A stretch of 7,246 nucleotides of DNA from an uncultured Elusimicrobia bacterium (GTDB lineage Bacteria; Elusimicrobiota; Elusimicrobia; Elusimicrobiales; Elusimicrobiaceae), in assembly GCA_945483375.1 (NCBI GenBank), contig CALYRQ010000040.1, positions 1 through 7,246 on the forward strand, given 5' to 3'. A program made the position numbers and the translations under genes. The notes beneath the pieces are model-generated. The model saw only the letters and a list, made by a program, of their open reading frames with translations, was not told where the DNA came from and did no database searches. The stretch's first letter is position 1; each line of letters begins with the position of its first letter. Positions 1 to 4,122 of the stretch are shown here, piece by piece.

Positions 1-2
1 AA

Positions 3-71
3 GGCGGAGGGGAGATGCCGGGCGAGAGTTGGGGTTGACAATGCGGTATTGAGTGGCTGGATGTCGAAGAT
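3..71 (+). pseudogene. C-terminal end of Mu gpF-like head morphogenesis protein, interrupted by in-frame TGA
   Basis: Reading from base 3, the frame gives GGGEMPGESWG, then TGA at 36-38, then QCGIEWLDVED running without a break into the ATG at 72. Mu gpF / SPP1 gp7-type head morphogenesis proteins carry a W-G-C-R-C-like motif near the end of their core domain. Here W-G-[TGA]-Q-C has the stop exactly at the first cysteine. The upstream protein and the next gene are therefore probably one ancestral polypeptide, gpF core plus C-terminal nuclease domain, a fusion known in Mu-like phages. The interruption could be a nonsense mutation (TGC or TGT to TGA), a sequencing error, or recoding. Other genes here end in TGA, so TGA is a normal stop codon. 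Only the last residues of the core are in the window, so the family call rests on the motif and on the domain that follows. Confidence 0.55.
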
Positions 72-473
72 ATGAAGCCGGAACAAACAGCGCAAGCGGT
101 TAAGATTGATTTTAGAAAAAATAATATGCTCCCCTCTTTAAGTCAAGAGCATTTGGACTTAATAGGGGGTGGTAATAAAAAGCCTGTATTATTACGCCGT
201 ACTATTCGTCGTAATAAAGTTGCGCATAGTGAGCTGAGGCGTAAAGACTATGATGTTTTGACAGGGGAAAGCTTGTATAAGCCAATTATGGCGCCGTTGC
301 AGGACATTAAGCATAAAGGATATTGGCATTTTATCGGTAACGTAGATGGCGGAGAGCGGTATTCGTTTGTCATATTGGACAATGACAGCCAAAAAGAAAA
401 TTTGGAAATCGTACACGTTTTGAAAGTGAATAAAAGAGGGTTGCGGAAATTTATGAAGAGATACAAAAAATAG
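72..473 (+). CDS. PBECR-type phage nuclease domain (barnase/EndoU/colicin E5-D/RelE-like), probable C-terminal part of gpF fusion
   Basis: The 133 residues match the pattern I associate with the phage-Barnase-EndoU-ColicinE5/D-RelE-like nuclease domains found attached to gpF-type capsid morphogenesis proteins. A basic segment leads to HSEL (about 52-55), then SLYKP (67-71), YWHFI (84-88), SFVIL (98-102) and EIVHVLKV (112-119), ending in a strongly basic tail. The family is predicted to cut RNA, and its role in virions is not settled. No ribosome binding site precedes the ATG, and the frame stays open upstream to the TGA at 36-38, so this ATG is probably an internal methionine of a larger fusion. 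If translated alone it would need read-through or reinitiation. It looks more A+T-rich than the genes after 842, suggesting separate acquisition. The stop (TAG, 471-473) lies directly beside the terminator of the minus-strand RNA. Confidence 0.6.
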   Translation: MKPEQTAQAVKIDFRKNNMLPSLSQEHLDLIGGGNKKPVLLRRTIRRNKVAHSELRRKDYDVLTGESLYKPIMAPLQDIKHKGYWHFIGNVDGGERYSFVILDNDSQKENLEIVHVLKVNKRGLRKFMKRYKK

Positions 474-475
474 AC

Positions 476-495
476 AAAAAAAGTTATTCGGACTG
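476..495 (-). terminator. Terminator of RNA B: 3' strand of P1 plus U7
   Basis: The 13 bp P1 helix closes at 483 and is followed on the minus strand by seven T residues (482-476). The whole RNA is closed by this helix, so P1 serves as the terminator stem while also closing the mature fold. Read-through would produce antisense RNA to the PBECR gene at 72-473. Confidence 0.75.
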
Positions 496-578
496 GGAGG
501 ACTGGCGTTCCCTCCATAAGCCTTATTAGGGCCATCATCAGAGCCAGTATAGTCTTTATGAGTGTCAGTCCGAATAAC
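476..578 (-). ncRNA. Structured small RNA B (about 103 nt), unrecognised family
   Basis: Minus strand, predicted start G at 578. P1 is a perfect 13 bp helix (578-566 with 495-483). Inside it lie ACACUCAUAAA, then pseudoknot strand ACUGGC (548-543), then GCUCUGAUGAUGGCC, a small GCC/GGC hairpin (532-530 with 522-520), UUAUG, and hairpin P2 GGAGG/CCUCC (515-511 with 500-496). The P2 loop carries GCCAGU (506-501), which pairs with ACUGGC to form a pseudoknot. A possible extra helix joins AUAA to UUAU. After the 3' strand of P1 come seven U residues. Every element has an aligned counterpart in RNA A, with compensatory changes in the stems. This supports a conserved fold rather than chance. I know of no named family with this layout, and the function is unknown. 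Confidence 0.85.
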
Positions 579-584
579 ACTATT

Positions 585-613
585 AGTATAGCTAAAAAAC
601 GTTCATTTTTCAA
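585..613 (-). promoter_or_regulatory. Sigma-70-type promoter of RNA B
   Basis: Read on the minus strand, TTGAAA (613-608) is the -35 and TATACT (590-585) the -10, separated by exactly 17 bases. Each differs from consensus at one position. Seven bases past the -10 is G at 578, the first base of the P1 helix, so the predicted start and the RNA boundary agree. The same arrangement recurs at RNA A. It points opposite to the late genes, so it can fire independently of late-operon activation. Confidence 0.87.
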
Positions 614-662
614 GGGAAGAAGAAAATCCGCGCACGCCTTGTTACGGAAGTACGGGATTATT

Positions 663-685
663 AAATAAAAAGACTGACTAACTTG
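663..685 (-). terminator. Terminator of RNA A: 3' strand of P1 plus U-rich tract
   Basis: The 3' strand of P1 ends at 672 and is followed on the minus strand by TTTTTATTT (671-663). The design matches RNA B: a closing helix directly followed by a U-tract. The tract is interrupted by one A, so termination may be weaker and some transcripts could run on into the RNA B unit. Confidence 0.65.
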
Positions 686-795
686 GGTGGCCCCGCAAAG
701 GTAAGGTGTAAATCCTTACCAGTATTGCCCCACCATAAGCCAATCATTGGCCAGCATCCGAGCGGGAAAATTTATGCGTGTCAAGTTAATCAGTC
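667..795 (-). ncRNA. Structured small RNA A (about 129 nt), paralogue of RNA B
   Basis: Minus strand, predicted start G at 795. P1 is 14 bp (795-782 with 685-672), with one G-U pair (678/789) that would be a C-A mismatch if the + strand were transcribed. Then follow ACACGCAUAAA, pseudoknot strand CCCGC (766-762), GCUCGGAUGCUGGCC, a GCCAA/UUGGC hairpin (751-747 with 743-739), UUAUG, and P2 GGUGG/CCACC (734-730 with 690-686). The P2 loop holds GCGGG (696-692), the partner of CCCGC. Compared with RNA B, the P2 centre changes A-U to U-A and two pseudoknot pairs covary. The P2 loop is enlarged by an extra 7 bp hairpin (720-714 with 706-700, loop 713-707). It lies antisense to the leader just upstream of the scaffold gene. 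Confidence 0.85.
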
Positions 796-801
796 ACTAA
801 T

Positions 802-830
802 AGTATAGCGAAATAACGCTTATTTTTCAA
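802..830 (-). promoter_or_regulatory. Sigma-70-type promoter of RNA A
   Basis: On the minus strand, TTGAAA (830-825), a 17-base spacer and TATACT (807-802) place the start seven bases on, at G 795, the first base of P1. The spacer holds the inverted repeat AAATAA-GCG-TTATTT (825-811), a possible operator. It is only partly kept in the RNA B promoter (AAATGA-ACG-TTTTTT), so this is weak evidence. About 38 bp, from CCC upstream of the -35 to the P1 start, are nearly identical in both units. The -35 overlaps the + strand ribosome binding site of the scaffold gene. Confidence 0.87.
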
Positions 831-834
831 GGGG
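829..834 (+). promoter_or_regulatory. Ribosome binding site of the scaffold gene, overlapping the RNA A -35 box
   Basis: AAGGGG lies seven bases before the ATG at 842 and fixes that start. Its first two bases belong to the minus-strand -35 hexamer (825-830), so polymerase at the RNA A promoter and a ribosome on late mRNA use overlapping sequence. A related CAAGGG at 611-616, beside the other -35, has no start codon after it. The similarity is therefore explained by promoter duplication. Confidence 0.7.
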
Positions 835-841
835 AAACGAT

Positions 842-1534
842 ATGGATAAATTACTTAAACTGATGTTTCAAAACTACCCGCTCCGCGCGGCAGACGGCGC
901 GGACGGTGCAGACGGCGGCGGCGCGAATAACAACGCGGATTTTGCCGCCAAGTTGGACGCTTTAACCGCTCAAGTGGAAAAACTGCTCTCCGGCAAAAAA
1001 GACGCGGAACCCGCTCCCACGGACGCGGACAAAGTACGCGCCGAACTGGAAGCCAAAGCCCAAAAGGAAGCCGAAACCGCGCGTATGCAGGACGCTATCA
1101 AGTTTAACTTGGGCGTTTCGCAGTTTGTTGCGGACAACAAAGACTACTTGGGCAAACTGGCCGAAGGGCTTGTAAAAACCGTCAACGATAAACAATTTTC
1201 CGACGAAGTCCGTAAAGCGGCCGCGCTCAAAAAGAATTTGCTGGAAGATTTTTTCAGCTTGCAGGAAAACATTGACGCCGCACCGGAAGAATTAAAACCG
1301 CGCATTTTGTCGTTTAAGGCGCTCGCAGACGACGACAAAGAAAAACAAGCCGCCCAGTTTTGGGATACGCTGACGCTTACCTTGGGCCAAAAGAAACTTG
1401 CCGCCCAAGTGGCCGCGGCCAAACGTGCGCGTGCCGGACACTTTGAAGAAACCAACGATTTGATTAAACAATACAACGACAGGGTCTTTGCCAAACGTGC
1501 GCATTACCTTGGCGAAAAGGAGCAAGCAAAATGA
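842..1534 (+). CDS. Putative capsid scaffolding protein
   Basis: 230 residues, highly charged and rich in Ala, Lys, Glu and Gln. A low-complexity Gly/Asp/Ala stretch (about 18-35, ADGADGADGGG) is followed by a predicted helical, coiled-coil-prone region (about 36-80, with DALTAQVEKLL) and more long helices to the end. This composition and the place two genes before the capsid protein fit an internal scaffold that guides procapsid assembly and then leaves or is degraded. I see no protease motif, and no protease gene lies beside it in this window. There is no sequence-specific signature, so the call rests on composition and position. The AAGGGG site seven bases upstream supports this ATG. The stop codon overlaps the next start (ATGA at 1531-1534), indicating translational coupling. 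Confidence 0.6.
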   Translation: MDKLLKLMFQNYPLRAADGADGADGGGANNNADFAAKLDALTAQVEKLLSGKKDAEPAPTDADKVRAELEAKAQKEAETARMQDAIKFNLGVSQFVADNKDYLGKLAEGLVKTVNDKQFSDEVRKAAALKKNLLEDFFSLQENIDAAPEELKPRILSFKALADDDKEKQAAQFWDTLTLTLGQKKLAAQVAAAKRARAGHFEETNDLIKQYNDRVFAKRAHYLGEKEQAK

Positions 1535-1953
1535 GCAAACAATTAGGCACGCCGTACAAACGCGGCAAGTCTGACGTGATTGACAATTTCGCCCCCAACG
1601 GCGGCACTCCCGTCGGCGAGGGGTTGGCCGTTACCAAAGCCGCAGACGGCACGATTAAAGCGCAAAGCGCGGCCTCCGATGTGGTTATCGGCGTAAGCGG
1701 CGTATGCGAAATCAAACGCCAGTCCGTGGTGCGCTGCGGGTTGGAAACGTACGTCCAGTTGGCTGCGGGGGCCACTCCGGCGGACGGAAAAGCCGTTTAT
1801 GTTTCCGGCGGCAAATTTACCGACGCCGCCAAAACGGGCGAAACCAACAACGTCGCGGTAAACGCTGTTTTCTGCTCGGGCAAAGTAACGGCCAAAGACA
1901 GCAAAGGCAACGAATACGACGCCGCGGCCATTGATTTTGCCGGCGGGCTGTAA
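1531..1953 (+). CDS. Putative capsid cement/decoration protein (DUF2190-like)
   Basis: 140 residues, rich in Gly, Val and Ala with alternating hydrophobic strands, as in small beta-rich head cement proteins. The pattern GEGLAVTKAADGTIKAQ, VVIGVSGVCEIKRQ, then GLETYVQLAAGATPADGKAVYVSGGKF resembles phage structural cement and DUF2190 proteins, in which a 'set value, pass it to the capsid, process it' repeat precedes the capsid gene. It would bind the outside of the capsid and stabilise it. A perfect AAGGAG (1517-1522) lies eight bases before the ATG. It sits between the scaffold-like gene and the capsid gene, a common place for this family. Family assignment is from memory of pattern; a stabilising head protein is the safest description. 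Confidence 0.6.
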   Translation: MSKQLGTPYKRGKSDVIDNFAPNGGTPVGEGLAVTKAADGTIKAQSAASDVVIGVSGVCEIKRQSVVRCGLETYVQLAAGATPADGKAVYVSGGKFTDAAKTGETNNVAVNAVFCSGKVTAKDSKGNEYDAAAIDFAGGL

Positions 1954-1956
1954 CCT

Positions 1957-2106
1957 ATGGCTAAAACCGTAAAAGAGGCGGCCCAAAAGCCCGAAGCGGA
2001 GCAAAAACCGCAGGCTCCGGCCCCGAAGCCGGAAAACGCGCAGAGCGCGGCCCAAAAGCCCGTTTTGCGTAAGTTCTTAAAATTTCAAGGAGTTAAAAAG
2101 AAATGA
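1957..2106 (+). CDS. 49-residue Ala/Pro/Lys-rich basic protein, unknown function
   Basis: An ATG at 1957 opens a 49-codon frame ending at TGA 2104-2106, which overlaps the capsid start at 2103 (ATGA). It fills the otherwise unexplained 149-base gap between cement and capsid genes. The protein starts MAKTVKEAAQKPEAEQKPQ, has a disordered Pro/Ala/Lys/Gln middle, and ends in a basic segment, VLRKFLKFQGVKKK. A 16-base in-frame direct repeat (1978-1993 and 2047-2062) encodes the twice-used AAQKP. The ribosome binding site is weak, so it may rely on coupling to the preceding gene three bases upstream. The capsid gene's AAGGAG lies inside its coding sequence. It could be a minor head protein or simply a translational coupler. 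Function is not assigned. Confidence 0.55.
   Translation: MAKTVKEAAQKPEAEQKPQAPAPKPENAQSAAQKPVLRKFLKFQGVKKK
2087..2092 (+). promoter_or_regulatory. Ribosome binding site of the major capsid gene
   Basis: AAGGAG ends ten bases before the ATG at 2103. It lies within the 49-residue gene, so translation of that gene passes over the site and could modulate initiation of the most abundant virion protein. Confidence 0.7.
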
Positions 2107-2945
2107 CCGACAATCACATCGTCCCTACCCGGGAAGAATTGATGCAGGGCGTAACGCTTGACTACGCGCCCTTTTACAGCGTATTTAAAGCGCGCGCCCA
2201 CGAGGCGAAAATTGAAAACGTCAAATTCAAAACCATCCGCGCCGAGGATGACATCGTGGCCGCATTTATCAACGCGCAGGACACGGAACGCAAACACGTC
2301 AAAGCGCAGGCGGGCGATAAGTCTTACGCCAAAGCCTTTAAGGGCGTGCAGTATGCCGAAAGCATTTTAAACGCGCAGTCCGCCTTGCCGGATATGAACA
2401 ACCGCGTTTTAAAAGCGTTCCACAAACAGCTGGATAAAGAAATTTGGCTGGGTAAAGACAACAACGGCGTGATCGTATCGTCCGACCCGTTCCACATTAC
2501 CAACACGTCCGTGGCTCTGCCTAAAACCATTAGCGGCAACAACGGCATTGACGCGCTGGTATCGTTGGCGACCGACCTGCAAAAACAGGTGGAAGTAACG
2601 TCCTCTTCGTCCAATTTCCAACTGGCTTTTTACGGCGACGATGCTAAAAAGTATCTGCGCAAAACGCTGACCAACGGCACGGCGTACAACCGCATTTTGG
2701 CCGACGCCTTGAAAAACGTGGCGTTTTTGGAAGTGCCCGCCAACTTGGCCGAAACCGAAAGCGGCATCGTGGTCATCTGCCCCGAAATCGTGGAACTGAA
2801 CCACACGCTTTTGCCGCAGGTACAAGGTACCGGCACCGATGAACGCGCCGGCGAAGTGTGGGTCAATTACATTTACGGCACCGCGATGGTAGACGTAAAA
2901 GAAATGGGCGGCCTTATCGTACAGCCCATTACGGTGGCGGACTAG
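2103..2945 (+). CDS. Major capsid protein, probable HK97 fold
   Basis: 280 residues, the usual size for a capsid subunit without a delta domain or after loss of a prohead protease. It starts with TDNHIVPTREELMQGVTLDY, followed by a segment with KFKTIRAEDDIVAAF (about 42-56) where the extended loop could lie. A mixed alpha/beta core follows, including LQKQVEVTSSSSNFQLAFYGDDAKKYLRK split over about 160-188. The protein closes with WVNYIYGTAMVDVKEMGGLIVQP, a strand-rich end typical of the capsid axial domain. Its place after scaffold- and cement-like genes and before small neck genes supports the call. The exact family (for example DUF2184-type or encapsulin-like) cannot be fixed by eye. The start is supported by AAGGAG at 2087-2092 and by the ATGA overlap. 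Confidence 0.75.
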   Translation: MTDNHIVPTREELMQGVTLDYAPFYSVFKARAHEAKIENVKFKTIRAEDDIVAAFINAQDTERKHVKAQAGDKSYAKAFKGVQYAESILNAQSALPDMNNRVLKAFHKQLDKEIWLGKDNNGVIVSSDPFHITNTSVALPKTISGNNGIDALVSLATDLQKQVEVTSSSSNFQLAFYGDDAKKYLRKTLTNGTAYNRILADALKNVAFLEVPANLAETESGIVVICPEIVELNHTLLPQVQGTGTDERAGEVWVNYIYGTAMVDVKEMGGLIVQPITVAD

Positions 2946-2954
2946 GAGTTTGCT

Positions 2955-3224
2955 ATGCGTGAAGAGTTAGATAACGTTCTTGAACAATTAGGGGCGGCCT
3001 GTTTAACCTTGGCCGAGTGGGCCAAGGCGGCCGCTATTATGAACGGCAGAACCGATGACAAGGCGCAATACCAAGCTCTTCACGCCGTTTTAACCGCGCG
3101 CGGCGGAATTTGCAGCGGGGAGTTTGAAGCCTTGCATTCTTATTTTGCCGCGCGGGGGTTGCGTGTCGCGGATTTGGACGATAAAAAGGGATTTTCCAAC
3201 ATCTTTATCGGGGCTCCGTTATGA
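2955..3224 (+). CDS. Small head-completion or adaptor candidate, unknown
   Basis: 89 residues, mostly predicted helical (EELDNVLEQLGAACLTLAEW, then an Ala-rich helix), ending in DDKKGFSNIFIGAPL. I do not recognise the family. Size and position directly after the capsid gene suit a head-tail connector or adaptor protein. The start is supported by AGGAG (2944-2948), which overlaps the capsid stop codon. The gene overlaps the next by four bases (ATGA 3221-3224). Confidence 0.5.
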   Translation: MREELDNVLEQLGAACLTLAEWAKAAAIMNGRTDDKAQYQALHAVLTARGGICSGEFEALHSYFAARGLRVADLDDKKGFSNIFIGAPL

Positions 3225-3709
3225 GTAAAGATATTGCGTTCGTGGCAAAACAAAAACTGAGCGTATTTCTTCCTAAAAACTTGAACCGCTATACGGTGCA
3301 GGCGGGGGTATTGGAAGATAAACCGGCGGCAAAACCGGCCGAGGGAACAACCCGCCGGCCAATGGGCGAGGTGCGAAAAAGAAAGGGCCAAGCGCAAGGG
3401 GTATCCTTACGCGATTTAATGGCTAAATTTAATACGTCGCACAACATCTTGTTGGCTCCGTGGCGAAACCCGAACAACAAAGAAGTCGCTCAAGTGGTGG
3501 ACGATATTGCCAAGGACTTAAATCATAAGGGCCGTTGGATGAACCGAATCAAAGCAGGGGTACAGGCCGTAATCCGTAACCCGATTAAGCGCAAAGAATA
3601 CGGCTCCAATACGCAGGCGACCCAAAAGCGCAAAGGGTTTGACTGGCTGTTTGTGCAGACGGGAAAGCTGTTTGAAAATATCAAAGTGGAGTTTTTAAAT
3701 CGTGTTTAA
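3221..3709 (+). CDS. Putative tail completion / neck protein (HK97 gp10-like)
   Basis: 162 residues, strongly basic. The layout matches tail completion or virion morphogenesis proteins. An N-terminal strand region (RYTVQAGVLEDKPA, about 23-36) leads to a central helical part with VVDDIAKDL and NRIKAGVQAVIRNPI. It ends in GFDWLFVQTGKLFENIKVEF, which resembles the '(D)TGxLxxSI' ending common to HK97 gp10-like and related neck proteins. Such proteins join the finished tail to the head or act in neck assembly. No ribosome binding site is evident, so translation is probably coupled through the ATGA overlap with the gene before. Its 3' end overlaps the next gene by eight bases. Family assignment is moderate. 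Confidence 0.55.
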   Translation: MSKDIAFVAKQKLSVFLPKNLNRYTVQAGVLEDKPAAKPAEGTTRRPMGEVRKRKGQAQGVSLRDLMAKFNTSHNILLAPWRNPNNKEVAQVVDDIAKDLNHKGRWMNRIKAGVQAVIRNPIKRKEYGSNTQATQKRKGFDWLFVQTGKLFENIKVEFLNRV

Positions 3710-4118
3710 AAAGCAACTGGAAGCTGACTTGCAGGCGATTTTTAAAGTGAAAGATGTCCGCTTTTGCGCGGCGGCTGAAACTATAGAACAGGACGTTTTA
3801 TGCGTGGACACTGCTTCCGTCCGTTCCGGCGCGCAGGCGGGCCGCGCGTGGGCGCGCGTAAGCGGCACGCTGGCCATTAAAGGCACGCTCAAGAAGAATC
3901 CGTCGGGCTTTTTAACCAAAAAACTGTACGAGGCTCCGGAAGAGCTGCTCGGCCGCTTTTGGTTTTCCGGCAAAGAAACGGCGGTATTAACGCCGATGCC
4001 TTGGGAAATAAAAGCGTACCAAATGGATTTTACGTATTTTTACGAAGAAGAATACGCCCCCGTAAAGGGCATAATCGAATACGCCAAACTGTTTTGGCGG
4101 TTTATCATAGGAGAATAA
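3702..4118 (+). CDS. Putative tail terminator / head-tail joining protein (GTG start)
   Basis: 138 residues from a GTG at 3702, with GGAG at 3688-3691 ten bases upstream. No ATG is available nearby, so GTG is the most reasonable start. It has an alpha-plus-beta composition: an N-terminal helix (FKKQLEADLQAIF), strands such as WARVSGTLAIKGTL, and a C-terminal region FTYFYEEEYAPVKGI followed by an aromatic, hydrophobic end (AKLFWRFIIGE). The size and the position just before the sheath gene fit a tail terminator or connector. I see no diagnostic motif, so this is a positional assignment. Confidence 0.45.
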   Translation: MFKKQLEADLQAIFKVKDVRFCAAAETIEQDVLCVDTASVRSGAQAGRAWARVSGTLAIKGTLKKNPSGFLTKKLYEAPEELLGRFWFSGKETAVLTPMPWEIKAYQMDFTYFYEEEYAPVKGIIEYAKLFWRFIIGE

Positions 4119-4122
4119 AACA

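Larger units (their letters stand above)
474..841. other. 368-base region without a protein gene, holding two minus-strand ncRNA transcription units
   Basis: No ORF on either strand here is credible. The region divides into two tandem minus-strand units, each made of promoter, structured RNA and U-tract. The upstream unit (RNA A) runs from about 830 down to 663 and the downstream unit (RNA B) from about 613 down to 476. Bases 614-662 between them hold no structure I can support. They contain only a purine-rich stretch that resembles a ribosome binding site on the + strand but has no ATG, GTG or TTG at the right distance. On the + strand the region would be the untranslated leader of the scaffold gene within the late mRNA. 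Confidence 0.8.

Noticed and set aside
1..75. Frame-1 tail of an upstream gene ending in an ATGA overlap at 72-75
   Set aside because: The translation is Arg-rich and unlike gpF ends, while frame 3 gives the W-G-x-x-C context and continues into the PBECR domain. Not fully excluded.
534..548. CTGATGA on the minus strand, matching a hammerhead ribozyme core
   Set aside because: The following GAAA and stem III/cleavage-site arrangement are absent, there is no room for a third stem, and the aligned base block in RNA A reads CTCGGATGC, which lacks the core.
248..613. 121-residue hydrophobic minus-strand ORF starting at a TTG inside the -35 box
   Set aside because: It has no ribosome binding site, the equivalent frame in RNA A stops after 14 codons, and the covarying RNA structure explains the sequence.
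483..795. Reading the two structured elements as + strand leader RNA or riboswitch of the scaffold gene
   Set aside because: Both promoters, both U-tracts and the P1 G-U pair (a C-A mismatch on the + strand) fit only the minus strand.
672..795. tRNA or tRNA-like structure in RNA A
   Set aside because: There is no T-loop GTTCRA, anticodon arm or CCA-type end, and the fold is a closed helix with a pseudoknot.
562..806. + strand promoters of the form GTGTCA-N16/17-TAGTAT in both copies
   Set aside because: Matches to consensus are poor and the spacing differs between copies. The minus-strand promoters are far better and explain the same conservation.
474..841. Type III toxin-antitoxin (ToxIN-like) with pseudoknotted RNA
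   Set aside because: The RNAs are not short tandem repeats before a toxin gene, they have separate promoters, and they are transcribed in the opposite direction to the neighbouring nuclease domain.
1543..2055. 170-residue minus-strand ORF opposite the cement gene
   Set aside because: Arg/Phe/Gly-rich shadow of a G+C-rich + strand gene, with no ribosome binding site and spanning three well-supported + strand genes.
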